A program made the translations under genes and the position numbers. A model generated the notes under the pieces. That model worked only from the letters and a program-made list of their open reading frames with translations, was not told the origin of the DNA and searched no databases. Below are positions 38,099 through 47,855 of a stretch of 64,000 nt of DNA, one piece after another (the first letter of the stretch is position 1; every line of letters starts with the position of its first letter). The DNA comes from Bifidobacterium sp. ESL0790 (GTDB taxonomy: Bacteria > Actinomycetota > Actinomycetes > Actinomycetales > Bifidobacteriaceae), in NCBI RefSeq assembly GCF_029395435.1, contig NZ_CP113915.1, positions 1,054,001 to 1,118,000 of the forward strand. The letters are read 5' to 3'.

Positions 38099-39226
38099 AT
38101 GACTGAGCAAACCCATCATGATCCAGCAGCGTTGAACAAGCTCACGGAGCCGTTCAAAGTCATGCCAAACCCCCATCCCGCAAGCGATGAAGAGCGCAAG
38201 AAGCTCATTGACAAGCCGGCGTTCGGCCAGCTCTTCAGCGACAACATGACCCACATGGTCTGGCACAAGGACAGCGGCTGGGGCGATCGGAAGATCGAGC
38301 CCTACGGCCCGCTCGCGATGGAACCGGGCGCCTCCGTCCTGCATTACGCCCAGGAGTGCTTCGAGGGCCTGAAGGCCTATCGCCACGCCGATGGCAGCAC
38401 CTGGCTCTTCCGTCCCGACGCGAACGCCGAGCGTTTCGCCAACTCCTCCAAGCGCCTCTATCTGCCCGAGCTCTCCAAGGATGATTTCCTGGGCTCCGTG
38501 GCCGCGTTGGTCAAGAAGGACGTCGAGTGGGTGCCGACCCGCCGCGAATACACGCTCTACATGCGCCCGTTCATGTTCGCCTCTGAGGCGTTCCTTGGCG
38601 TGCGCGCACCACAGACCGTTGATTATTGCGTCATCGCCTCGCCTTCCGGCCCGTACTTCCCGGGCGGCGTCAAGCCGGTGAGCATCTGGGTGGAGGACAA
38701 GTGGTTCCGCACCGGCCCCGGCGGCACCGGTTTCGCCAAGTGCGGCGGCAACTACGCGGCGTCCCTGCTGGGCGAGTACCGCGGCGCCGACCACGGCTGC
38801 GAGCAAGTCTGCTTCGTCGACGCGGCCACCAAGACCTACCTTGAGGAGCTCGGCGGCATGAACATGTTCACCGTCCACAAGGACGGCCACCTGGAGACCC
38901 CGTCGCTGACCGGTAACATTCTGCCCGGCGTCACCCGTCGCTCGCTCATCCAGCTGGCCCAGGACCACGGCCGCGACGTCGTCGAGACCATGATCAAGCT
39001 CGACCAGCTGCTCGACGACATCAAGTCCGGCGAGGTCACCGAGGTCTTCGCCTGCGGCACCGCCGCGATTATCACGCCTATCGGCCGCTTCAAGTCAGAG
39101 AAGTTCGATGTCACCGTCGCGGACGGCGGCTCCGGCGAGCTGACCTGTAAGCTGCGTGACGAGCTGCTCGGCATCCAGCTTGGCGAGATTGAGGATCCGC
39201 ACGACTGGATGTGGAAGGTCTGCTGA
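38099..39226 (+). CDS. ilvE: Branched-chain amino acid aminotransferase
   Basis: Class IV PLP aminotransferase for the last step of Leu, Ile and Val synthesis; 375 residues, the long BCAT form. The PLP Lys lies in GFAKCGGNYAASL near residue 215; HYAQECFEGLKAYR near residue 83 and TRRSLIQLA near residue 278 also match. ATG 38099 is chosen because MTEQ...FKVMPNPHP starts the family N-terminus, though the ribosome binding site is weak. Monocistronic between two terminators. Confidence 0.95.
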   Translation: MTEQTHHDPAALNKLTEPFKVMPNPHPASDEERKKLIDKPAFGQLFSDNMTHMVWHKDSGWGDRKIEPYGPLAMEPGASVLHYAQECFEGLKAYRHADGSTWLFRPDANAERFANSSKRLYLPELSKDDFLGSVAALVKKDVEWVPTRREYTLYMRPFMFASEAFLGVRAPQTVDYCVIASPSGPYFPGGVKPVSIWVEDKWFRTGPGGTGFAKCGGNYAASLLGEYRGADHGCEQVCFVDAATKTYLEELGGMNMFTVHKDGHLETPSLTGNILPGVTRRSLIQLAQDHGRDVVETMIKLDQLLDDIKSGEVTEVFACGTAAIITPIGRFKSEKFDVTVADGGSGELTCKLRDELLGIQLGEIEDPHDWMWKVC

Positions 39227-39307
39227 GACCTCACGCCGGAGACTGACCGATTGGCTTGGACTTCGGCAGTGTTCGGCAACCAGTCATCTGGGTTATTGCT
39301 TGGATGG

Positions 39308-39357
39308 ATCGCCCCGCATGCGACACGTTTTCGAACGGAAGTCGCGTGCGGGGCGAT
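39308..39357 (+). terminator. Hairpin terminator after ilvE
   Basis: ATCGCCCCGCATGCGAC (39308-39324) pairs with GTCGCGTGCGGGGCGAT (39341-39357), 16 Watson-Crick pairs plus one wobble, 16-base loop. No T-tract. Confidence 0.65.
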
Positions 39358-39492
39358 TCGCGTCGTGGACGACGGACGTTGTTATGCGCAGGCAGGGGAG
39401 AGCCGCTGACGGCCGTGTTGGCGTGGAATTTGGCGCCAATCTGGTATATCCTGCTTATTGGTCATCGGCCACGGAAATGAAGGGTGTGCGGT

Positions 39493-40212
39493 ATGCAATT
39501 GGCGCTGGAAAGCAATGCCTTCTTCTGGGCCATCGAATACATCGCGACCTTCTGCTGCGGCTTGTTGGGCGGGCTATGCGCCGTCAAGAAGAAATACGAT
39601 TTCATCGCCATCCTCATCACCGTCTGGCTCACCGGCCTCGGGGGAGGCATCATCCGTGACGTGCTGCTCGGCGTGTTCCCGCCCGTCGGCGTCTCCGACC
39701 GCGGCCTGGTCATCACCTCGCTGCTCACCAGCGTGGCCGTCACGGTGATTTACCCGGAGGTCGACCGGCTCAAATGGACCATGGTCGCGCTCGACGCGCT
39801 GGCGTTGGGCCTCTATGCGGTCAACGGCACACAGAAGGCGCTGATCTACCATATGTCGGGCATGACGGCCGTCTTTATGGGACTGATCACGGCCATCGGT
39901 GGCGGGCTCATCCGCGACATGCTGCTGAACGACGTGCCGGCGGTCATCCGCGACAGCCACTGGTACACCGTCCCCGCGCTGATCGGTAGCATTCTGACCG
40001 TGTTCGTCACCCGTGCGTACCAAGGCGGTCATATCTCGTTCGCGCTCCAGGTGGCGGGCGATATCGCCATCGTGGCCTTCGTCGTCATCCTGCGCGTGCT
40101 CTCCGTGCGTTTCGACTGGAAGGTGCCCGGAGCCGTCAAACGCCATCATATGATCCTGCCACTGCCGGAAAAGGACGAGGGCAAAGACACGAAAGCTGAC
40201 GCCGACAAGTAG
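39493..40212 (+). CDS. TRIC-type / UPF0126 family membrane protein
   Basis: About 239 residues with seven predicted helices. The internal duplication typical of UPF0126 (YicG/TRIC cation channel) is plain: GLGGGIIRDVLLG near residue 52 and AIGGGLIRDMLLND near residue 138. Prokaryotic members form K+-permeable trimeric channels. ATG 39493 is favoured over GTG 39484 because AAGGG lies upstream. A charged C-terminal tail of about 25 residues follows the last helix. Convergent with the HTH gene. Confidence 0.9.
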   Translation: MQLALESNAFFWAIEYIATFCCGLLGGLCAVKKKYDFIAILITVWLTGLGGGIIRDVLLGVFPPVGVSDRGLVITSLLTSVAVTVIYPEVDRLKWTMVALDALALGLYAVNGTQKALIYHMSGMTAVFMGLITAIGGGLIRDMLLNDVPAVIRDSHWYTVPALIGSILTVFVTRAYQGGHISFALQVAGDIAIVAFVVILRVLSVRFDWKVPGAVKRHHMILPLPEKDEGKDTKADADK

Positions 40213-40260
40213 GTCCTGTGCCGTTGATAGGTAATGGGCTCCCTGACTCTTTAGAATCCT

Positions 40261-40725
40261 TCAGTCATCTTCATTCTCGGTCTGGTATTTGAGGATGTCG
40301 CCGGGCTGGCATTCCAACGCCTCGCAGATGCCGGCGAGCGTGCTGAACCGGATGGCGGCCACGCGGTTGTTCTTGATCTTCGAGAGGTTGACGTTGGAGA
40401 TGCCCACCTCGTCCGCCAGCTCCTTGAGCGACATGTGCCGGTCGACCATCACCTTGTCGAGCTCGAGCATGATGCTGCCCCGCGGCTCCTTGGTTTTGAG
40501 CTCGGCGGGAGCCGGATTGGTGATGGCGTCGATGGTGGTGTGCTGTCGCTGGGCCAAGGCCACCTTCTGGTCGTACGTCAACGCGGACGGGTCGAGGTTC
40601 CCCGTGTCTGAGACGGTTTCGTTGGTAATATCGTTGCCGGTTTCATTTATCGGCGAACTTTGATCAGGAGAGGAATCCTGGCCTGGTGATCCGCTGGCGG
40701 AATCGGACTGCCTGTTGAGTGTCAT
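40261..40725 (-). CDS. XRE/Cro-type HTH transcriptional regulator (YozG-like)
   Basis: 154 residues. The C-terminal 70 residues form a compact HTH (MLELDKVMVDRHMSLKELA, then EVGISNVNLSKIKNNRVAAIRF, then ECQPGDILKY) typical of the HTH_26/YozG group. Residues 1-80 are Ser/Asp/Asn-rich and probably disordered, which is unusual for this short family. AGGAGGG sits 5 bases before ATG 40725, right after the stop of the DUF2975 gene, so both are co-transcribed. It probably regulates its own operon. Confidence 0.88.
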   Translation of the reverse strand: MTLNRQSDSASGSPGQDSSPDQSSPINETGNDITNETVSDTGNLDPSALTYDQKVALAQRQHTTIDAITNPAPAELKTKEPRGSIMLELDKVMVDRHMSLKELADEVGISNVNLSKIKNNRVAAIRFSTLAGICEALECQPGDILKYQTENEDD

Positions 40726-40736
40726 CGTCGCCCTCC

Positions 40737-41342
40737 TCAGATCAGCTCGTCGTGCTCACGTTGCAGCTGCTCTCCATAACGTAGGATGCGCGCGATGCAG
40801 AATATCAGCAGTCCGATGACGAGCCAGGTGAAGCCGCCGCTTTCCCCGTCAATGTCCACCCCGTCCATGATGTCGTAACCCGACGCCGCGTCCCAACCCG
40901 CGAGGGCGCCCATGCTAGCGTCGATGATGAAATCGATGACGGCGGCGACGATGAGGCATACGCCGATGGAGTGGATGTTCTTGGTGATGGCGCTGCTGAA
41001 CGGTGTGGCCTCGTGCTCGTCGCTCTCGCTCTGCATCGTCTTGAACGCATCGTGCAGGTTGCGCAGGGCGAACGCGAAGACGAGCAGGATGAGGATGCCC
41101 TCAAGGGTGTACCAATAGAGGATCCACTTGTGCTGCGTGGCGGTGGCGAATGTCGCGTCGAGCGTGAATCCGTAGATCGACGGCAGCTTGTCGTTGCTGA
41201 AGGTCGCGGGGCAGGGCATGCTGCCGAAAACGCCCAGGAACAGCATGAGCAGGAGCAACCACAGGGCGGCGATGATGTTGAGCCATTCGCAGACCTTGGC
41301 CGCGTACCTGATGAAGGTGTCCACCTTGTTCGTCTCGTACAT
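40737..41342 (-). CDS. DUF2975 domain-containing membrane protein
   Basis: About 201 residues with four transmembrane helices (starting ICLN-equivalent WLNIIAALWLLLLMLFLGVF at about 22-41, then ILYWYTLEGILILLVFAFALRNL, IGVCLIVAAVIDFIIDA, FTWLVIGLLIFCIARIL). The final pattern AxxLRYGEQLQREHDELI matches DUF2975 tails. In many Gram-positives a DUF2975 protein is paired with a YozG-like HTH, as here. AAAGGAG precedes ATG 41342. Function is unknown; a membrane sensor for the HTH partner is an inference. Confidence 0.85.
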   Translation of the reverse strand: MYETNKVDTFIRYAAKVCEWLNIIAALWLLLLMLFLGVFGSMPCPATFSNDKLPSIYGFTLDATFATATQHKWILYWYTLEGILILLVFAFALRNLHDAFKTMQSESDEHEATPFSSAITKNIHSIGVCLIVAAVIDFIIDASMGALAGWDAASGYDIMDGVDIDGESGGFTWLVIGLLIFCIARILRYGEQLQREHDELI

Positions 41343-41499
41343 TGCGGTGCTCCTTTGCTTGCATGTGGGGTATGATTTCAAGCAGTATCATATCACTAAA
41401 CAACAAGAAGTTTACGATAAACATTAAATAAATTATGAATATCAATACGGATATGCTATTTTGAATATATTGTTTCACAGTCGAGAACCGGAGGGGAAC

Positions 41500-42828
41500 A
41501 TGGTCGAGCCAGGGGAGAAGGCGACGGAAGGCAAGGCGAGCTTGCGTGGGTTGAATATGGCGAACACGCCACAAGACCCCAACAACTCATACAATTCACA
41601 CGACATGAATGACGTTGGCAATATGAACCGAGATAATGGCGTGGATGGTTCTGGCTACCAAGAAAGCGATGAAGGTTTAGGTGGCTCTGGCTATCAAGCA
41701 GACGGTGACCGTTTAAGTGGTTCTGGCCATGCCGATGGCATTGATGGTATTGACGGCGTTGACGGTGAAAGTGGTGGGAACGCCATTGCTGCAGAAGGAG
41801 AAACGAGTGAACGAGCTGCCTTTGCACCGAATGTTCAAGGTGGACCTTCCAACCCGCCTGCGCCATTCCAGCAGCCGCAAGCCGAAGCCAAACCGTTGAG
41901 TCCAGACGAGCAAAGACGCCACGATGTGGGGCACCAGGCCGCGATCATCTGGGGCTTCATAGTGCTGTGGCTCGTGTTGCAGGTGATTGGTGTTGTTTTC
42001 GCCATGCTTGGCCATATGCCGGTAGAGAAGACAGACGCCGTGGTCGGCACCGTCAGCGAGCCGATCGCCATCCTCGTCCTGCTGCTGGCGTGTCGGAAGC
42101 TTTATATCGACAAATCGCAAGGCTCAAGGTCAATCCGTTTCACGATACGTCTCTCATCCCGAAAACCGATGAACTGGCGGATGTGGCTCTGCTCGCTTAT
42201 CGCGATGCTGGCTTTCGCGGCGGTCGGTGACCTGTTCGCCCAAGGTTTCCAAAGCGCGCTGGATTTGTTGGGATGGTCGCAACATAGCAATGGCGACGAG
42301 ATCGACCAGATGGTGAGCAGCTCAATCTTCGGTTTGCTTTCGTTGGGTTTTGTCGGACCCGTGATCGAGGAGCTGCTGATGCGTGGCATTGTGATGCCGA
42401 ATCTGGAACGCTATGGCAGAATTTTCGCCATCGTAACGTCAGCGTTGTTGTTCGGCTTCATCCATGGCGACATCAGCCAAGGATTCAATGCCGTGCTGGG
42501 GGGCTTGGTGCTCGGTTGGATGGCCAGCGAGTATTCCGTCGCGTGGTTGATGAGCATGCACATCTTCTACAATCTCGTGATTTGTGAAGGAGTCGGCAGA
42601 CTGTTCGGCTTGCTTGCCGAGCCCATGCAGACCGTGGCGCAGTGGACGTTCGATGGTGTCTTCTTCGTCGTCGCCATCGTGTTGGTGGTGGTGAACAGGG
42701 ACAAGGTCACGGCTTGGTACCGTCGCAACCGTAGCCCCAAGCACACCTACCGAGGCTGGCGCTCACCGCTGTTCATCTTCACCTTGGCGGCGTTCCTCTT
42801 CTTCGCGCTGACCAGGATTTCGTTCTGA
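41500..42828 (+). CDS. CPBP family intramembrane metalloprotease with long disordered N-terminus
   Basis: About 442 residues. The C-terminal half is a CPBP (Abi/CaaX protease-like) domain with the catalytic motifs EELLMRG, FGFIHG and HIFYN in consecutive helices; a final helix follows. The first ~125 residues are hydrophilic, Gly/Asp/Asn-rich, with degenerate repeats (GSGYQ-type units and DGIDGIDGVDGE). GGAGGGG lies 4 bases before ATG 41500. In Gram-positives such proteins act in bacteriocin self-immunity or protein processing; no bacteriocin gene is adjacent here. Confidence 0.88.
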   Translation: MVEPGEKATEGKASLRGLNMANTPQDPNNSYNSHDMNDVGNMNRDNGVDGSGYQESDEGLGGSGYQADGDRLSGSGHADGIDGIDGVDGESGGNAIAAEGETSERAAFAPNVQGGPSNPPAPFQQPQAEAKPLSPDEQRRHDVGHQAAIIWGFIVLWLVLQVIGVVFAMLGHMPVEKTDAVVGTVSEPIAILVLLLACRKLYIDKSQGSRSIRFTIRLSSRKPMNWRMWLCSLIAMLAFAAVGDLFAQGFQSALDLLGWSQHSNGDEIDQMVSSSIFGLLSLGFVGPVIEELLMRGIVMPNLERYGRIFAIVTSALLFGFIHGDISQGFNAVLGGLVLGWMASEYSVAWLMSMHIFYNLVICEGVGRLFGLLAEPMQTVAQWTFDGVFFVVAIVLVVVNRDKVTAWYRRNRSPKHTYRGWRSPLFIFTLAAFLFFALTRISF

Positions 42829-42867
42829 GCCACGGTTCCGACATGGCGGGGTCGACGGTGTAATAAC

Positions 42868-42921
42868 AAAACTCCTCCGGTTTCCAAAGGACATTGAAAT
42901 CCTGGAAACCGGAGGAGTTTT
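42868..42921. terminator. Bidirectional terminator between the CPBP gene and rpsT
   Basis: AAAACTCCTCCGGTTTCCA (42868-42886) is exactly complementary to 42903-42921; 19-bp perfect stem with a 16-base loop and A/T ends. Serves both convergent genes. Confidence 0.88.
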
Positions 42922-42955
42922 ACTGACCCTAAGGTCGATGCCTAAAGCGGAAGGC

Positions 42956-43216
42956 TCACAGGGCGTTAATCGCCGTGGCGAGGCTTGACTTACGGTTGGC
43001 GGCCTGGTTCTTGTGAATCACGCCCGTGCCAGCGGCCTTGTCGAGCTTCTGGCCCGCAATCTTGTAGGCGGCCTCGGCGGCGGACTTATCGCCCGACTCG
43101 ATGGCCTCGCGCGTGTTGCGAATCGCGGTCTTCAGACCGGACTTCACGGACACGTTGCGCTTGTGCGCCTTCTCGTTCGTCAGAACGCGCTTCTTCTGCG
43201 ACTTAATGTTTGCCAC
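42956..43216 (-). CDS. rpsT: 30S ribosomal protein S20
   Basis: 86-residue helical protein binding 16S rRNA in the body of the 30S subunit. It begins [20 protein letters not shown] and ends [11 protein letters not shown], both diagnostic. GTG 43216 is chosen from the family N-terminus and the GGAG 9 bases upstream. It diverges from lepA, an arrangement common in bacteria. Confidence 0.96.
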   Translation of the reverse strand: MANIKSQKKRVLTNEKAHKRNVSVKSGLKTAIRNTREAIESGDKSAAEAAYKIAGQKLDKAAGTGVIHKNQAANRKSSLATAINAL

Positions 43217-43412
43217 AATTTCTCCAAACAACGTTTTCTTTTAAGGACATACAAAAAGTAATGATAACACTTCATGGCGATATTGGCGTGCGTTCACCCG
43301 ACTTGGCGCCGTTCCGCTTTGCCCACCTTAGCCGATAGAATGGGGAAAGTATGTCAAGACGCGGAACCATTTGGTTTCCCGCGGGTTTCGAGTGCGTGAA
43401 GGAGTGCGTTCA

Positions 43413-45305
<1,893 letters not shown>

Positions 45306-45609
45306 CTTCAGCCGCAGGAATGCCAAGCTCCCCCATGCGGCGTCGCGTCAATAGCACCATAAATAAGCCGCTTGGCGAGTGTCAGTGGCTTATTTATGGC
45401 GGTACTTGCAATTTTCGACATATTGAAGCCACTCAGTGATAGTGAGCGGTCTATTTATGTCGAAATGTGTCATTTCGGACATATTCGGGCCGCTTGGCGA
45501 GTGTCAGTGGCCTATTTATGTCGCTTATGTGCCGTTTCCGACATATTGAAGCCACTGAGAGATGTTGAGTGGTCCAATATGGCCCAATTATGAAGAAAGC
45601 CGAGGGACG
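45306..45609. repeat. Array of four tandem hairpin units (about 62-bp period) after lepA
   Basis: 304-base gap filled mostly by repeats. Units start at about 45362, 45425, 45486 and 45548 (lengths 63, 61, 62). Units 1 and 3 share CCGCTTGGCGAGTGTCAGTGG, one base over-long to quote further; units 2 and 4 share TATTGAAGCCACT. Each folds back: GCCGCT or GCCACT with AGTGGC/AGTGGT, plus outer arms such as CGACATA/TATGTCG (unit 2), GACATA/TATGTC (unit 3) and CATATTG/CAATATG (unit 4). Arms change together and stay complementary. Unit 1 has a stem of about 16 bp and could terminate lepA. Confidence 0.75.
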
Positions 45610-46293
45610 ATGATGGAACTGAGCGAAGCGATTCGGGTACGGCATGCGGTTCGGCATTATACCGACAAGCCGATTCCGCAGGATATAGCCGACGAACTTC
45701 AAAAGACCATTGACGAATGCAATCGCGAAGGCGACTTGAGCATGCAGCTCAAGCTCAACGACCCGGTCGCATTCGAGGGGTTCCTCACCGATTACGGCAT
45801 CTACAAGGGCGCGCGCAACGTCGTCGCCATCGTCTCCGACCGCACGCCGGATTGGGAGGAGCGTTGCGGCTATTATGGCGCCCACGTTCTGCTGCGGGCC
45901 ACGCAGCTTGGGCTCGACACCGGCTGGGTGCGTCAGTTCGGCAGGCATCTTTCCAAGCATGTGGAGCTCGAGCAAGGGGAGCGGCCCCGCTTCGCCATTG
46001 TGCTGGGCTACGGCGTCAACCATGGCCACCAGCACAAGTCCAAGCGCTACGACCAGGTCGCGCGGGTTCCGTCGGGAATGGCGACACCAGATTGGTTCCG
46101 TCGCGGCGTCGAGGCCGCGCTGCTTGCGCCCACCTCGCTCAACCAGCAGAAATTCGTCTTCACACTGCAGCCCGACGGCCGCAAGGTGTCAGCGAAGGCC
46201 GGCTTGGGCCCCTGCGCCCACACCGACCTAGGAATCGCGAAATACCATTTCGAGATCGGCGCCGGCTCCGATGCCGATTTTGTGTGGGCGTAA
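45610..46293 (+). CDS. Nitroreductase family protein
   Basis: 227 residues, FMN-dependent nitroreductase fold. The N-terminus AIRVRHAVRHYTDKPIP is the canonical R-x-S/A-x-R flavin-binding start; YYGAHVLLRATQLGLDTGWV near residue 98 and LLAPTSLNQQKFVF near residue 175 fit the conserved core. This is a half-diverged type in which two nitroreductase-like halves are joined. The substrate is unknown. GAGGG precedes the ATG pair at 45610/45613. Downstream AAA gene is convergent. Confidence 0.85.
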   Translation: MMELSEAIRVRHAVRHYTDKPIPQDIADELQKTIDECNREGDLSMQLKLNDPVAFEGFLTDYGIYKGARNVVAIVSDRTPDWEERCGYYGAHVLLRATQLGLDTGWVRQFGRHLSKHVELEQGERPRFAIVLGYGVNHGHQHKSKRYDQVARVPSGMATPDWFRRGVEAALLAPTSLNQQKFVFTLQPDGRKVSAKAGLGPCAHTDLGIAKYHFEIGAGSDADFVWA

Positions 46294-46350
46294 GATTTTA
46301 GCTTTTGTCAGTGTCTACATTTTTTATTGACGTCTGATTTGATCATGAAC

Positions 46351-47655
46351 CTATAAAAACGCGACCATGTAGACAGGGCAATAGATGATATTATCCGCTA
46401 CCGAAAGGTTGTCCTCGCACAAGACGATGGCATGGTCGATGTCCCAATTCGGAGCTTTCATCACGTTGCTTAGGGCGCTATGTCGCTTGTAATCCTTGCC
46501 TGATTTGACCTCGATCGGTATTGCTCCCGATATCGGTGTGTCGATGACGAAATCGAGTTCTCCGAACTTTTTGTTGCGATAATAATAAAGCTCATGGCCG
46601 TGGGCATGAAGTTCCTCGGCAACAACGTTTTCGTAAATAGAACCGTAATTTACCCCGAGCTTGTCGCTGATGATGCTACGGGTGACCTGCATGCCGCATG
46701 CGGCGGCGAGTAGGCCGACATCGTTAAAGAAAAGCTTGAAATATTGACGATTTTCTGCCAGTTTGAGTGGTGTGCGTGGTTCTTTCACGTTGCGCACGGG
46801 CAGAGCGACACCCGCGTCGACCAACCACAGGAAATCGTCTCGATAACGCTCGTACGTTCCTTTTGGAGCAATATCGCTGAAGTTGAATCGCTTTGATTGT
46901 GAGTTGAGTTGTGCCGGCATCTGGTCGAAGACCTCGCGGATTGCCAGTTTGTCCTCTCGGGCGTATTTTGTGATATCGGCGCGATAAAGGCGCAAGATAT
47001 CGTTCTGAAGCGTGTTGACCTGACCAAGGTTTTGAGTGTTTACGAATTCGTTGACCGCCTGTGGCATGCCTCCGACGATGAGGTATTGATGGAAGAGGTC
47101 CATAAGCCTGTTGTGTACGATGGGGTTGACGGGTTGCTGATTTTGAAATGCTGATTTTGCGTTTTCAAGAATGTCTTTTCCAACACCGTTTGCTGTTACG
47201 AATTCCTCGAAATCAAGGGGAAACATTTCGATAAGGTGCAGATATCCGACAGGGAATGAGCGAACGTCCTTAAGCTCGACGCCAAGCAACGAACCAGAAA
47301 GAATGAAATCATAGCCGTTGCGTTGCGCCAGGTATTTTATTGCCGTGACGATTTTGTCGCATTCCTGTATCTCATCAATGAAAATCAGGGTGTTACCCGG
47401 AACCATATCCGCTCCGGCAAACGCGGAAATGGCCATGAACAGCTCACTGGAGCCTTGCTCTGTATTGAAAGCATCGAGGATTTGCGGCTGCGCAATGAAG
47501 TCCAGATGGACGAAATGTTTGTATTCTTGTTGACCGAATTCTTCGACGATAAAGGTCTTGCCGACTTGACGAGCGCCGGTGACGAGACATGCCTGAGAAG
47601 TAGAATTGTTCTTCCAATCCAGCAATTGCTGGTAAGCCTTACGAAACAGTGCCAT
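46351..47655 (-). CDS. ATP-binding protein, AAA+ with DUF4143 domain
   Basis: About 434 residues. Walker A GARQVGKT at residues 27-34, Walker B LIFIDEIQE near residue 95, sensor-like FILSGSLLG near residue 121. The C-terminal DUF4143 domain ends with a restriction-endonuclease-like segment (ELDFVIDTP... IPIEVKSGKDYKRHSAL), whose D...ExK pattern resembles PD-(D/E)xK nucleases. Cellular role is not established. GGAGG sits upstream of the tandem ATGs at 47658/47655. GC content is visibly lower than in neighbours. Five 33-bp-phased repeats lie directly upstream. Confidence 0.88.
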   Translation of the reverse strand: MALFRKAYQQLLDWKNNSTSQACLVTGARQVGKTFIVEEFGQQEYKHFVHLDFIAQPQILDAFNTEQGSSELFMAISAFAGADMVPGNTLIFIDEIQECDKIVTAIKYLAQRNGYDFILSGSLLGVELKDVRSFPVGYLHLIEMFPLDFEEFVTANGVGKDILENAKSAFQNQQPVNPIVHNRLMDLFHQYLIVGGMPQAVNEFVNTQNLGQVNTLQNDILRLYRADITKYAREDKLAIREVFDQMPAQLNSQSKRFNFSDIAPKGTYERYRDDFLWLVDAGVALPVRNVKEPRTPLKLAENRQYFKLFFNDVGLLAAACGMQVTRSIISDKLGVNYGSIYENVVAEELHAHGHELYYYRNKKFGELDFVIDTPISGAIPIEVKSGKDYKRHSALSNVMKAPNWDIDHAIVLCEDNLSVADNIIYCPVYMVAFL

Positions 47656-47670
47656 CATGAGCCTCCAAAC

Positions 47671-47816
47671 GGATAAATACAACCTTATTCTGGCATATTT
47701 TGGGGATAAATACAACCCGTTATTGAGCTGAATGTAGGATAAATCCAACCTTATTTTTCTCAAAATAGTAGACTTATCCAACCTAATTCGCTTCGTATTG
47801 GTACACAAATACAACC
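47671..47816 (-). repeat. Five direct repeats with exact 33-bp period upstream of the ATPase gene
   Basis: On the - strand the unit reads GGTTGTATTTATCC. Its GGTTG start lies at plus coordinates ending 47816, 47783, 47750, 47717 and 47684, always 33 bases apart. The two copies nearest the gene are identical, the third has one change, the two outer copies are more degenerate. The last copy is directly followed by the ribosome binding site. Phase equals about three DNA turns, as for sites bound on one face of the helix. No stop codon occurs in one frame, so an 11-residue peptide repeat is formally possible but unlikely. Confidence 0.85.
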
Positions 47817-47855
47817 GGGTGAATGGAATTAATCCGTTACTAAGGGGTGAAAACG

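Noticed and set aside
45362..45600. CRISPR array
   Set aside because: Only four units, of two alternating types, with inter-repeat sequence that is itself similar between units; they fold as hairpins and no cas gene is present.
47656..47814. N-terminal extension of the DUF4143 ATPase through the 33-bp repeats
   Set aside because: The frame is open, but the translated peptide is an 11-residue repeat made by the DNA repeats, begins at a TTG without a ribosome binding site, and the family starts near MALFRKAYQ. GGAGG lies before the inner ATGs.
47671..47816. CRISPR array
   Set aside because: Repeats are only about 14 bases with a total period of 33, so spacers would be about 19 bases; repeat copies degrade strongly and there are no cas genes.
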